A DNA stretch of 64,000 nt from Lacihabitans soyangensis (GTDB lineage: Bacteria > Bacteroidota > Bacteroidia > Cytophagales > Spirosomataceae): contig NZ_RJUF01000002.1 in assembly GCF_024343775.1 (NCBI RefSeq), positions 62,001-126,000 on the forward strand, read 5' to 3'. The notes under the pieces were generated by a model that saw only the letters and a program-made list of their open reading frames with translations, did not search any database and had not been told where the DNA came from. The translations under genes were made by a program, and so were the position numbers. Shown piece by piece: positions 23,617-32,709 of the stretch. The stretch's first letter is position 1; each line of letters opens with the position of its first letter.

Positions 23617-26265
23617 ATGAAATTATTTAAGTTAGTTTTCCTCCTTTTTTTTATCAATTATTTAAAAATTGATGCTCAAATCAGACTACCAAAACTAATC
23701 TCCGATAATATGATTCTGCAGCGTGACACGCCCATTAAAATTTGGGGTTGGGCAAGTCCAAAGGAGAAAGTTAGTCTGACTCTGAACAAGAAAACCTTTA
23801 AAACCATCGCCTGGGAGTCCGGAAAGTGGGAATTGACTTTGCCTGCTCAGCCTTCTGGAACGGGATTTGAAATTATTTTAAAAGGCAAAAATGAGATAAA
23901 AATCAATAACGTTGCCTTTGGTGATGTGTATTTTTGTTCGGGCCAGAGCAACATGGTTCACCAAATGGAACTGCATCATGTTCTTTATGCCAAAGAAATC
24001 GCAGAGGCAAACAACGCTAACATTCGCCAGTTTTGGATTCCTACAAGTACCAGCTTAACCGAGCCAAAAGATGATTTTGTAAATGCCAGTTGGAAGGTTT
24101 GCAATCCTGAAAACGTCCGCCAGTTTTCGGCGGTTGCTTATTTTTTCGCCAAAAATATTTACGAAAAACATCAAGTGCCAATTGGTATAATCAATGCAAG
24201 CGTGGGCGGCACGCCCATAGAGGCATGGACTAGTGAGGATGGGCTAAAAGATTTTTCCAAAATGACCGAAACCATTCAAAAAAACAAAGACACCGCTTAT
24301 GTGAATTCCTTCTCGAGAATAAAAAGACCTCAAGTAATCTCGAAAGACAAAGGTGAGTTGGAATCTCCGAAATGGTTTGAGCCTAATTATCAGCCCAAAG
24401 GTTGGAAACCAATAACCGTTCCTGGTTTTTGGGAGGACCAAGGCATCAAAGATCTGGATGGCGTAGTTTGGTACAGAAAAGAGATAAATCTACCGGTGTC
24501 TATACTCAATAAACCCTCGAAGATTTTTTTGGGTAGAATAGTTGATGCTGATGCCATCTATGTCAATGGTAAGAAAATTGGTCAAACGGGCTATATGTAT
24601 CCGCAAAGGAGATATCCAATTCCTAATGATATATTAAAGGCCGGCAAAAATACTATTGTGGTAAAAGTAACCAATAACAGCGGCAAGGGCGGTTTTGTAC
24701 CTGACAAACCTTATAGTTTAATTGCTGGAAATGACACACTGAACCTCGCTGGAACTTGGCAATATAAAGTTGGAGAGGCTTTTTCACCTTCTAATGAATT
24801 TTTTCCGAGCTTTTATTCTCAAAATCAGCCGACTTCTTTGTTCAATGCCATGGTTGCACCCGCAACCAAGTACACTATCAAAGGTTTTGTGTGGTACCAA
24901 GGTGAAAGCAATGCTGGCCGACCGCAAGAATATGCTGACCTTCAAAGGGCTCAGATCAGAGACTGGAGAAAACAATGGAACCAAGGTGAGTTGCCGTTTT
25001 TATTTGTTCAGTTACCCAACTTCATGGATGCCAACTATTCGCCTTCGGAAAGTCAATGGGCAGCACTTCGTGAAGCACAACTAAAAGCCTCAACCATGCC
25101 TAATACCGCCATGGCAGTAGGAATAGACCTTGGAGAATGGAACGATATTCACCCTGACAACAAAAAAGATGTGGGTGATAGATTGGCATTATTGGCCAGA
25201 AAACACATTTATAAAGAAGATTTAGTTGCATCGGGTCCTATTTTCAAATCAGCCCAAGTTATAGGCAATAAAATAGCACTGAGTTTTGAACACATTGGAG
25301 GTGGCTTAAAAAGCATTGATAATGGACCTCTTCGAGAATTTTCAATAGCAGGCTCAGATAAAAGATTTGTTTGGGCTGACGCAAAAATCGATGGAAATCA
25401 AATTATTGTTTCTAATCTAGAAATAAGCAAACCTTTGTATGTCAGATATGCTTGGTCGGATAATCCAAACGTAAATTTCTACAACACCGAAGGTCTACCA
25501 GCTTCACCATTTCGAACAGATGGACAAGATTTAGACCCTTCAAAACCCTGGATGGGCAAAAAAACTGCAGTAGTATTGACTTATGACGATGCTCTGAATG
25601 TTCATCTCGACAATGTGATTCCTGCCTTAGATTCGTTGAGTTTGAAAGGGACATTCTACCTGACATCCTCTTCTGATGCTTCTAGAAACCGCATAAATGA
25701 CTGGAGAAAGGCCGCTATTAATGGCCATGAACTGGGAAATCATACAGTTTATCACCCGTGCGATGCTACAGGGCCGGGTATGTCCTGGGTAAAGCCTGAG
25801 TATGATTTGAGTAAATATTCCATGAGCCAGATTCAATCGGAAATAAAGATGTGTAATGCATTTTTAAAAGCCATTGATGGCAAAAGCAAACGGACTTTTG
25901 CCTTTACCTGTGGTCATAAAAAAGTAGCAGAAGGTGAGTTTATTCAATCGCTTTCAGATGAATTCGTGGCTGCCAGAGCCGTTAGACATGAAATGCAAAG
26001 TTTTGAAGAACAAAAACTGATGGATATCGATTGCTACAGCATGGAAAATAAAACGGGTGACGAGATGATTTCACTTGTAAAACAAGCCCAGCAATCAGGC
26101 AAACTGCTAGTATTTTTGTTTCACGGCGTGGGCGGTGAACACGGCCTAAATGTCTCTAAAGAAGCTCACAGTCAACTAATACACTATCTAAAAGAAAACG
26201 AAAAAGATATTTATGTGGATACCATGCTGAATGTGGCGGAACATTTGAAAGCTCTAAAAAAGTAA
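23617..26265 (+). CDS. Two-domain carbohydrate esterase: sialate-O-acetylesterase type plus CE4/NodB deacetylase
   Basis: An 882-residue secreted protein (signal peptide MKLFKLVFLLFFINYLKIDA). Residues ~20-630 form an SGNH-type sialate O-acetylesterase-like domain: block I YFCSGQSNMV, GTPIEAWTS, FVWYQGESNAG and a C-terminal DIHPDNK that supplies Asp/His. A jelly-roll insertion lies at ~265-385 (VWYRKEINLP..IYVNGKKIGQTG). Residues ~645-880 form a polysaccharide deacetylase domain with Asp-Asp in LTYDDALNVH and the metal pair in GNHTVYHPC. Between a xylanase and a glucuronoyl esterase, deacetylation of acetyl-xylan at different positions is the likely role. The start at 23617 avoids coding into the upstream repeat. 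Confidence 0.92.
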   Translation: MKLFKLVFLLFFINYLKIDAQIRLPKLISDNMILQRDTPIKIWGWASPKEKVSLTLNKKTFKTIAWESGKWELTLPAQPSGTGFEIILKGKNEIKINNVAFGDVYFCSGQSNMVHQMELHHVLYAKEIAEANNANIRQFWIPTSTSLTEPKDDFVNASWKVCNPENVRQFSAVAYFFAKNIYEKHQVPIGIINASVGGTPIEAWTSEDGLKDFSKMTETIQKNKDTAYVNSFSRIKRPQVISKDKGELESPKWFEPNYQPKGWKPITVPGFWEDQGIKDLDGVVWYRKEINLPVSILNKPSKIFLGRIVDADAIYVNGKKIGQTGYMYPQRRYPIPNDILKAGKNTIVVKVTNNSGKGGFVPDKPYSLIAGNDTLNLAGTWQYKVGEAFSPSNEFFPSFYSQNQPTSLFNAMVAPATKYTIKGFVWYQGESNAGRPQEYADLQRAQIRDWRKQWNQGELPFLFVQLPNFMDANYSPSESQWAALREAQLKASTMPNTAMAVGIDLGEWNDIHPDNKKDVGDRLALLARKHIYKEDLVASGPIFKSAQVIGNKIALSFEHIGGGLKSIDNGPLREFSIAGSDKRFVWADAKIDGNQIIVSNLEISKPLYVRYAWSDNPNVNFYNTEGLPASPFRTDGQDLDPSKPWMGKKTAVVLTYDDALNVHLDNVIPALDSLSLKGTFYLTSSSDASRNRINDWRKAAINGHELGNHTVYHPCDATGPGMSWVKPEYDLSKYSMSQIQSEIKMCNAFLKAIDGKSKRTFAFTCGHKKVAEGEFIQSLSDEFVAARAVRHEMQSFEEQKLMDIDCYSMENKTGDEMISLVKQAQQSGKLLVFLFHGVGGEHGLNVSKEAHSQLIHYLKENEKDIYVDTMLNVAEHLKALKK

Positions 26266-26346
26266 ATCTGCGTTTATCACCGATGAAACATCCACGTCAT
26301 CTGCGTTCCGTTTCAACGAAAAACAATATTCAACCAAACCCTGAAA

Positions 26347-26406
26347 ATGAAAACTATTAAAATAATTCTAATACTTTTTCTCAGTTCTAAAGTTGTATCT
26401 GCCTAA
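26347..26406 (+). other. Orphaned signal-peptide segment ending in a nonsense codon
   Basis: ATG at 26347 opens MKTIKIILILFLSSKVVSA, a clean export signal, and is followed directly by TAA at 26404-26406. The same frame then continues without a stop (FGLSPAQRDSINKLTEADYN) into the CE15 esterase. A single CAA-to-TAA change at the expected cleavage site (VSA/Q) would explain this. It is therefore the 5' part of the esterase gene, separated by one stop codon. Sequencing error is the alternative. Confidence 0.85.
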
Positions 26407-26469
26407 TTTGGGCTAAGTCCTGCCCAGAGAGATAGTATCAACAAACTCACCGAAGCCGACTACAACAAC

Positions 26470-27717
26470 ATGCTGACGCAGTTGAATATTGATCGTTCAC
26501 AAGTTCGAAGAGGCCCTTCTGGCAACCCCAAAGATCCAAATGTTGCCAATAGTTCGGAGGATAAGGTTAATAAATATACTCTACCAGACCCTTTGGTACT
26601 CAAAAATGGCAAAAAGGTAAAAACTGTACAAGAATGGAATCAGTTACGCAGACCAGAAATTGTCGCCGATTTTGAAAACGAAATTTATGGAAAATTACCT
26701 TCAAATATCCCAAATGTAACCTGGCAAGTGGTATCTGTAAAAGACACAACAATTGGCAATCAAGCCATAAAAGAAAAACTATTAAAAGGAATTGTGGATA
26801 ATTCTGCCTATCCCTCCCTTAAGGTTGAAATCAACCTACTCTTGGCTACCCCTGCGAATATTAATAAGTCTGTTCCGGTAGTTTTAGAGTTTGGCTTTAT
26901 TAAAAATCCTTTTAGCCCTGGCCCTATTAAGGCCATTGGTTTGGGCTCTGCGGGCGAACCAACATGGCAAGAACAGCTGATTACCAGGGGTTGGGCTTAT
27001 GCCATTTTCGAGCCATCGAGTATTCAAGCAGACAATAGGGCGGGTCTTACCAAAGGAATAATTGGCATGGTAAACAAAGGTACTAACAGAAAACCAAATG
27101 ATTGGGGAGCCTTAAGAGCATGGGCTTGGGGAGCCAGTAGAGCCATCGACTATTTCGAAACCGATAAAGATGTTGATGCAAAGCGTGTTGCGATTGAGGG
27201 TTTGTCGAGGTATGGTAAAGCCGCAGTGGTGGCCATGGCTTTTGAGCCAAGAATTTCACTTGGATTTATTGGCTCATCAGGTGCAGGAGGCGTAAAGATT
27301 CTTCGAAGGGTATTTGATGAGCAAGTGGAGAACTTGGCTGGCTCAGAGGAATACCACTGGTTTTCAGGAAGTTTTATAAAATATGCAAGCACCAAAACTC
27401 CAGACGATTTACCTGTTGATGCTCATCAATTGGTGGCCTTGTGTGCTCCTCGACCGATATTTATAAGTGCAGGCTCACCACAAGTAGAAGGCAATTGGAT
27501 AGACGCCAAAGGTATGTTTATTGGTGCTGCCGAAGCTGGTCCAGTTTATCGTTTGTTTGAAAAAAAAGACCTCGAAACAAATATTTCCCCTCAATTAGGA
27601 ACACCACTAGTTTCAGGTGAAATCGCCTACAGGCAGCATGCAGGAGGCCACAGCACTGGACCAAACTGGAGTACTTGGATAGCTTGGGCAGCAAAATATT
27701 GGAGTTCTGTTGATTGA
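26470..27717 (+). CDS. CE15 4-O-methyl-glucuronoyl methylesterase, 5' end interrupted
   Basis: CE15 enzymes cleave the ester between glucuronoyl residues of xylan and lignin. The domain is complete from residue ~40. The CE15 nucleophile motif is visible as EGLSRYGKAAV (Ser246 counted from the ATG at 26470), and the catalytic His is probably in HAGGHSTGP near residue 394. RAWAWGASRAIDYFETD upstream of the Ser is also CE15-like. The true gene begins at 26347, but an in-frame TAA at 26404 separates the signal peptide. Initiation at the internal ATG 26470 would give a cytoplasmic enzyme without access to xylan, so this is probably a recent pseudogene unless the stop is an error or suppressed. Confidence 0.85.
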   Translation: MLTQLNIDRSQVRRGPSGNPKDPNVANSSEDKVNKYTLPDPLVLKNGKKVKTVQEWNQLRRPEIVADFENEIYGKLPSNIPNVTWQVVSVKDTTIGNQAIKEKLLKGIVDNSAYPSLKVEINLLLATPANINKSVPVVLEFGFIKNPFSPGPIKAIGLGSAGEPTWQEQLITRGWAYAIFEPSSIQADNRAGLTKGIIGMVNKGTNRKPNDWGALRAWAWGASRAIDYFETDKDVDAKRVAIEGLSRYGKAAVVAMAFEPRISLGFIGSSGAGGVKILRRVFDEQVENLAGSEEYHWFSGSFIKYASTKTPDDLPVDAHQLVALCAPRPIFISAGSPQVEGNWIDAKGMFIGAAEAGPVYRLFEKKDLETNISPQLGTPLVSGEIAYRQHAGGHSTGPNWSTWIAWAAKYWSSVD

Positions 27718-28039
27718 TTTTTTGAATTAATAAATGTTAGAAGGGTTGAATATTGGAATGTGAAAATTAAGGACAATATTCGAGTAATCATTCAAAATGA
27801 GAATAAAATTGAATTAGAGAATTAATTTGAGTACTAAACAACCCCCAACTCTTTGTGTTTGTAAATCGATTCTAAAATACCTTTTTGGGATTATTTAGAT
27901 AACTAATACTTGACATCTGTCAATTACCTATCTCAAATTAGCGAATTTTCGCAAATAAAATTTAATTCAAATACTGTTTACTCTAACTTTGTGGGGAATT
28001 ACAGTTCATCAATACCAAGAAACCTAGTTTCTAAAAATT

Positions 28040-28079
28040 GAGTCTATTGAAAGTTTTTTTTCAATTTGACTCCTTTTTT
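28040..28079. terminator. Bidirectional hairpin between CE15 and rhodanese genes
   Basis: GAGTC-TA-TTGAAA (28040-28052) pairs with TTTCAA-TTT-GACTC (28059-28072), with a small internal loop. It is followed by T6 on the plus strand and by AATTTTTAG on the minus strand. It serves the rhodanese gene ending at 28099 on the minus strand. The rest of the 381-bp spacer (27718-28098) is AT-rich and shows no gene. Confidence 0.65.
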
Positions 28080-28098
28080 ATTTTCAAAATCAATGACA

Positions 28099-28404
28099 TC
28101 ATCTATTGATTGACATCCAACTACCGCCGTCATACACTTCCTCGAGGCCGTTTTTTGTAAGTACCCTTTTGGCATTTGAGCTTCTCATACCTGAAGCACA
28201 ACAAACCACAATGGGCTTTTTGTAAGCCTTTATTTTGGCAATATTACCTTGAATTCTATCCAAAGGAATATTTACCGAGCCTTTTACATGACCACCAGAA
28301 AACTCCTCAGGGGTTCTTACATCTATTATAATCGCTCCATTTTCTATTGTACTTTTTACATCCACACTGCTACCTCCGCCGAATAAACTGCTAAAGAACC
28401 CCAT
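28099..28404 (-). CDS. Single-domain rhodanese-like protein
   Basis: A 101-residue cytoplasmic protein: a glycine-rich start (MGFFSSLFGGGSSVD), then a rhodanese domain with IIDVRTPEEFSGGHVKGSVN and IPLDRI, and the active-site loop CCASGMRS with the reactive Cys. Single-domain rhodaneses transfer sulfane sulfur between thiols. The specific partner is unknown. The gene stands alone between a terminator and a divergent lipoprotein gene. Confidence 0.9.
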   Translation of the reverse strand: MGFFSSLFGGGSSVDVKSTIENGAIIIDVRTPEEFSGGHVKGSVNIPLDRIQGNIAKIKAYKKPIVVCCASGMRSSNAKRVLTKNGLEEVYDGGSWMSINR

Positions 28405-28554
28405 AATTATATTTGATTTAAATTTTCAACAAAATTGGCACAAATCGAAACTAAACTTTGTGAGAAATATCACTTTCGGATACGAAAATTCTAAAATGGC
28501 TCATTCATACAATTTGTAAAACTGTCGGCATAATTTTTGCGTGAAATATTAACT

Positions 28555-29523
28555 ATGAAGCAGTTATGTTTACTTTTTCTTGCCATCCTATTATTTTCTT
28601 GTAAAGAAACCTCCACTGAACCAATTGTTCCAACGGAGAATCAGACAAGTACCGACCCCAATATTGGCTGTACCGACCAAATGGCAACTAACTATAAATC
28701 AACTGCTAAAAAAGAAGATTGTAGTTGCAAGTACGACTTTAACAGCACCTTAAGCAATGACATACCCGCAGATTTTACACAAAAAATATTAATTGAAGAG
28801 CATTCTGGTACCTGGTGTGGATGGTGTCCACTCTCAAAAGAAACCTTGGAGCGATTAGCCATAAACCCCAACATTGTAGGTGTGGAAATTCATTACAACG
28901 ATAAACTCACCCTTTTGGACGAAATATATGTGCCTTTAAAAAATATTTACGGACACCCAGCCTGGCCTTCGGGCATGATAAACCGCAAGAAAAATATCAA
29001 CGGAAGCACATTTATCATTGGTGAACCTGATTGGGAAAAGAATACAACTGCGATTTTGTCAAATCCGAAGACAGATATCGGAATAGCTCTCGACACCAAA
29101 ATTGTTGGAGATGAAGTAGTGATATTAACAAAAACAAAATTCAACAAAGCTGGAGCTTCGGAAAAATATGGTATCGGGATTTACTTGGTCGAGGATAAAG
29201 TTGAAAAATACCCTCAGATAAACTATGCCCGTGGGATGCCACAATTCATTAAATATAAGGCCTATACCCTACCCGCATTGATAGAAGACATCAAACACTA
29301 CAACGTGGCGAGAGGAGTAATAGCTCCACATGTAGGAGGACATGCAATTCCTGAAGCTGCGAGCAAAAAACTGACGGTTTATAATAAGTTGTTTAAGTAC
29401 AAGATTACAAACAAGGAAATAAACCTTGCGAACTGCAAAATCATTGCTTTTGTAATGAACGAAAAGAACGAGATTGAAAATGTTAATTATTGTTCACTTG
29501 GAAACAAAGCCAACTGGAATTAA
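28555..29523 (+). CDS. Omp28-related lipoprotein with thioredoxin-like CxxC motif
   Basis: A 322-residue lipoprotein. The ATG at 28555 gives a lipoprotein signal ending LLFSC with acylated Cys16; an upstream GTG at 28537 is less likely. After a Thr/Pro-rich linker and a CTDQMATNYKSTAKKEDCSC segment (a small Cys-bearing repeat common in Bacteroidota), the Omp28-type domain begins at QKILIEEHSGTWCGWCPLSK. Its CGWC resembles a thioredoxin active site, and is followed by the GHPAWPSGMINR cis-Pro region. This suggests an outer-membrane-anchored thiol or adhesin protein. The physiological role of Omp28 relatives is poorly defined. Confidence 0.85.
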   Translation: MKQLCLLFLAILLFSCKETSTEPIVPTENQTSTDPNIGCTDQMATNYKSTAKKEDCSCKYDFNSTLSNDIPADFTQKILIEEHSGTWCGWCPLSKETLERLAINPNIVGVEIHYNDKLTLLDEIYVPLKNIYGHPAWPSGMINRKKNINGSTFIIGEPDWEKNTTAILSNPKTDIGIALDTKIVGDEVVILTKTKFNKAGASEKYGIGIYLVEDKVEKYPQINYARGMPQFIKYKAYTLPALIEDIKHYNVARGVIAPHVGGHAIPEAASKKLTVYNKLFKYKITNKEINLANCKIIAFVMNEKNEIENVNYCSLGNKANWN

Positions 29524-29589
29524 AACCTACCAATAATTGGAAAATCCGCTTTTTTTTTCATTGTTTTGTAAAAAAATAAATCAAAACAA

Positions 29590-30027
29590 GTGAAAAAATT
29601 AATTCTCATCATCGTACTATTAATTTTGGCCTTAGTGGGCTGGTATATCAGCACTGGTTATTTCTCGTCAGGCGAAAGAGCCGGTACAATTTCAAAACTA
29701 AGCGAAAGGGGCTATATTTTTAAAACCAATGAAGGTGTATTAAATGAAGGAGGATACTCTGGAGAAACCGGTACACTTACCCCAAGATATTGGGAATTTT
29801 CAGCAAAAGAAGACTCCGTGGTAGCTAAACTCAAGACTGCCTTATCTACAGGAGAAAGGATAACATTGGTTTATCATGAAAAATTTGTAAAATTCCCTTG
29901 GAATGGTGACACCAAATATTTCATTATCGATGTGTTGTTTTTGCCTAAAAAAATTGAACCAGTAGCCCCGGCGGAAGTAATTCCTGCTCCAGTAACTACT
30001 CCAAGAGATACTGCTGCAACGATTTAA
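29590..30027 (+). CDS. Single-helix anchored small protein, conserved, function unknown
   Basis: A 145-residue protein beginning with GTG at 29590 (no ATG is available near the hydrophobic start MKKLILIIVLLILALVGWYI). One N-terminal membrane helix is followed by an SH3-like beta region with RAGTISKLSERGYIFKTNEG and PRYWEFSAKEDSVV, then a Pro/Ala-rich tail. I recall homologues in Bacteroidota carrying misleading names such as 6-phosphogluconate dehydrogenase; no such domain is present. A strong terminator follows 18 bp after the stop. Confidence 0.7.
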   Translation: MKKLILIIVLLILALVGWYISTGYFSSGERAGTISKLSERGYIFKTNEGVLNEGGYSGETGTLTPRYWEFSAKEDSVVAKLKTALSTGERITLVYHEKFVKFPWNGDTKYFIIDVLFLPKKIEPVAPAEVIPAPVTTPRDTAATI

Positions 30028-30045
30028 CAATCAAAAGACATGGAA

Positions 30046-30076
30046 ACAAAAAAGGAGCCGAAAGCTCCTTTTTTGT
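30046..30076. terminator. Bidirectional terminator
   Basis: ACAAAAAAGGAGC (30046-30058) and GCTCCTTTTTTGT (30064-30076) form a perfect 13-bp stem with the CGAAA loop. U-rich 3' arms exist in both directions. It separates the plus-strand anchored protein gene from the end of the minus-strand cbb3 oxidase operon. Confidence 0.92.
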
Positions 30077-30077
30077 T

Positions 30078-30779
30078 TTAATGAACTGTCACACATTCTG
30101 TGCTTAGTTCTTGTCCTGGAGCTGTATAAAGACTTTGGACATCGTAATTCATGCCTCTAAAAATAAGCCAAGCACCGAGAATAACATAAGTATAGGTAAT
30201 TATTGTTTTGAAATGAGATCCTAAAACCCTCCTGATTTGGCTCATTCCCAAACTTATCGGCAACATAAGCGGAATTGTTCCCAAACCAAATAGCATCATA
30301 GTAAGGGCTGCATCTGACCAATTGGTTGCCAAAAAAGCCCCAGCTAAAGCCACATAAACCATTCCACAGGGTAGAAGTCCATTTACCAATCCAAAAGAAA
30401 ACTGAGCGAGAAAAGACTTGCTTTTAAATAACTTTGCAAAAATACCTTTCAACAAACTAGAAAAACGATAAAGTATATTTGGGCTGGAAATTTTGTTTTT
30501 AAAAGCATAAGGCAAAAGCACATAGGCCAACACCAAAATTCCGAAAGCTATGGAAAGCGTTTTTTGACTAATGAAAAAACTTACTTTTTCACCAAAAAAA
30601 CCTGCCGTAGCACCCAAAAATGAATAAGTAACAACCCTGCCTAGGTTATAAGAAATTCTCCCAAAGACGAATTTCGAAGAAAACTGACCATCATTGGGCA
30701 ACAATAAAGTAAGTGGTCCGCACATGCCAACGCAATGCAAACTACCTACCAAACCCAACAAAAAAGCTGACCAAAGCAT
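30078..30779 (-). CDS. TauE/SafE-like membrane protein of the cbb3 operon
   Basis: A 233-residue protein with about six membrane helices. The N-terminal signature LGLVGSLHCVGMCGPLTLLL, with paired cysteines, and NGLLPCGMVYVALAGAFLA are the hallmarks of the TauE/SafE-type subgroup that follows ccoG-ccoH in many cbb3 operons. Members of this subgroup are linked to copper handling or oxidase maturation. The general sulfite-exporter name is probably not informative here. Last gene of the operon, 3 bp after ccoH, and directly followed by a bidirectional terminator. Confidence 0.88.
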   Translation of the reverse strand: MLWSAFLLGLVGSLHCVGMCGPLTLLLPNDGQFSSKFVFGRISYNLGRVVTYSFLGATAGFFGEKVSFFISQKTLSIAFGILVLAYVLLPYAFKNKISSPNILYRFSSLLKGIFAKLFKSKSFLAQFSFGLVNGLLPCGMVYVALAGAFLATNWSDAALTMMLFGLGTIPLMLPISLGMSQIRRVLGSHFKTIITYTYVILGAWLIFRGMNYDVQSLYTAPGQELSTECVTVH

Positions 30780-30782
30780 GGC

Positions 30783-31220
30783 TTATAATTGAATTTTTTC
30801 CTCTTTATAATATTGCTGCCCAGCTTTTTCCCACTCCAATTTTACCGTCCAAAGTCCGCCAGCTAATTTGCCTGTGTATATTCTTTGCTGACCATTATAG
30901 TCTAAATTCATCGGAATTTTATAGTCCATTTTTTCACTAGAAGGTCTATAAAAAACCACCGATCCGGTGGAGCCAATAGATTGTTTTGTCAAGTCCAAGT
31001 AAACGCTATCTACGTCATCTTTTACCAAAATTTGCAAATCTTTGCCCAATGCATTGGCATTTTTTACTTTCTGAATTCGAGTTTCATACGCCAGTTCGTC
31101 GCTGTAATAGTTTTCCGTCACCAAAAAAATATCCTTCTGTTTTATGCACAAAACCACCAATGTGAGCATAAATACAACGAATCCTACATAAACGAGTCCG
31201 ATTTTGTGTCCCCAGTTCAT
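30783..31220 (-). CDS. ccoH: FixH/CcoH-family cbb3 oxidase assembly protein
   Basis: A 145-residue protein with one N-terminal membrane helix (residues ~7-27) and a periplasmic beta domain (FYRPSSEKMDYKIPMNLDYN, LAGGLWTVKLEWEKAGQQYY), the FixH pattern. CcoH stabilises the cbb3 oxidase complex during assembly. It is placed 24 bp after ccoG and 3 bp before the TauE/SafE-like gene, as in other Bacteroidota cco operons. Confidence 0.88.
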   Translation of the reverse strand: MNWGHKIGLVYVGFVVFMLTLVVLCIKQKDIFLVTENYYSDELAYETRIQKVKNANALGKDLQILVKDDVDSVYLDLTKQSIGSTGSVVFYRPSSEKMDYKIPMNLDYNGQQRIYTGKLAGGLWTVKLEWEKAGQQYYKEEKIQL

Positions 31221-31244
31221 AGCTTTAAAAATTTAAATTGTTAA

Positions 31245-32669
31245 TCAATTAGGTCCTTGAAAATTGGTTTTGGCTTCCTCCAGTTGTTTGTCATTTTCCA
31301 TGACCTGAATCTTGATTGGAGTTGACCTTTGGGTGATTTTGTCTTTTGGAAATTCCACAAAAAACACCACTTCGGCTTTTGAGCCGGCCTTTATTTTTAT
31401 TGGATTTTGCCCAATAAACTTCAATGTAGCACCCTGCTCTTTGATGGTAATATTCAGTACCTTGTCAGTATTGGTTTTGTTTACCATTTGTGCATTGTAC
31501 AAATTCGTAATTTTGTCGCCGTTTTCTTGATAAAGCTGTCCAGGTACACGCATGAGCGTTGTTTCCACAGAACTTCTATTGACCAACAAAACACCAACCA
31601 CAGCAACCAATGCCACCAAAACCAAGGTATAGGCCAAAGTTCTGATAGTAAACTTAAACGGAACGTTGTTTTTGATGGTATCCACCGAGGCATACCTTAT
31701 CAGTCCTTTTGGACGATCGACTTTCACCATTACCTCATCGCAAACGTCAATACATGCAGTACAATTGACACATTCAAGCTGAATACCGTTTCGAATATCG
31801 ATACCCGTTGGACAAACCTGAACACATAGTCCACAGTCAATACAATCACCCTTTTTGGTCTCGGTTTGTACTTCTTTTTTCGAAATTCTGGCTCTTGGTT
31901 CCCCTCTGACTTCATCATAAATGATGGTCATGGTGTCTTTAGTAACCAATACACCTTGCAAACGGCCATAAGGGCAGATAGCTACACAAACTTGCTCACG
32001 AAGTTTTGCAAAAACAAAATAGAACAAACCTGTAAAGACCACTAGGCCAATAAAACCCGACAGATTTTCTGTTGGGGGTTTGGTAACAATTTCTTTAACT
32101 CCTTCAATTCCCACCAAGTAAGCCATTGTAAAATGAGCAATAATGATAGAAAAAGTTATGTAAATTACATGCTTGAGTGTTTTTCTCCAAGCTTTGTTAA
32201 AGTCCCACGGAGCCTCGTCAAATTTCTTTTGTGTGCGGCCTTCCCCTTCTAACCAAACTTCTATCGGGCGGAAAATCATTTCCATAAAGACTGTTTGAGG
32301 ACATAACCATCCACACCAAATTCGACCATAAGTAACTGTAAACAGGATGATAAAAACCACGAAAGTGATCATTCCTAAACCAAATATGATAAAATCCTGA
32401 GGTAGGAAAAGCTGACCGAAGATGGCAAATTTCCTTTCAAAAATATTCATCATAATAAGCGGAAGGCCGTTTATTTTGATAAATGGAGCAGATAAAAATA
32501 CTGCCAAAAATACGATTGTGGCAATTATGCGTTTATTGAAGAAAGCCCCTTTGGGCATTTTCGGGTATAGCCAAATCCTTTTACCTTCTTTGTCTACTGT
32601 GGCAAGAGTATTTCTAAATTCGTCTTGTTCGCTATCCACATAGCTGTAAATATCATCGATGTTTTCCAT
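31245..32669 (-). CDS. ccoG: CcoG, cbb3 oxidase copper-reducing accessory protein
   Basis: A 474-residue membrane-bound iron-sulfur protein. Several membrane helices (residues ~30-230) include GRIWCGWLCPQTVFMEMIFR, the NapH-like CxxxC motif. Two [4Fe-4S] motifs follow (GDCIDCGLCVQVCPTGIDIR and LECVNCTACIDVCDE), then a helix and a C-terminal Ig-like periplasmic domain. In characterised systems CcoG reduces Cu(II) for insertion into the CcoN active site. It lies 100 bp after ccoP, with a hairpin in between. Confidence 0.96.
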   Translation of the reverse strand: MENIDDIYSYVDSEQDEFRNTLATVDKEGKRIWLYPKMPKGAFFNKRIIATIVFLAVFLSAPFIKINGLPLIMMNIFERKFAIFGQLFLPQDFIIFGLGMITFVVFIILFTVTYGRIWCGWLCPQTVFMEMIFRPIEVWLEGEGRTQKKFDEAPWDFNKAWRKTLKHVIYITFSIIIAHFTMAYLVGIEGVKEIVTKPPTENLSGFIGLVVFTGLFYFVFAKLREQVCVAICPYGRLQGVLVTKDTMTIIYDEVRGEPRARISKKEVQTETKKGDCIDCGLCVQVCPTGIDIRNGIQLECVNCTACIDVCDEVMVKVDRPKGLIRYASVDTIKNNVPFKFTIRTLAYTLVLVALVAVVGVLLVNRSSVETTLMRVPGQLYQENGDKITNLYNAQMVNKTNTDKVLNITIKEQGATLKFIGQNPIKIKAGSKAEVVFFVEFPKDKITQRSTPIKIQVMENDKQLEEAKTNFQGPN

Positions 32670-32709
32670 GATTATTTTTTATATTTTATTCCAATCGAAT
32701 TTTGAAATT

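Noticed and set aside
29530-29570. Terminator after the Omp28-type gene
   Set aside because: There is a T9 tract and a short CCAAT/ATTGG palindrome, but the stem is too short and not adjacent to the T tract.
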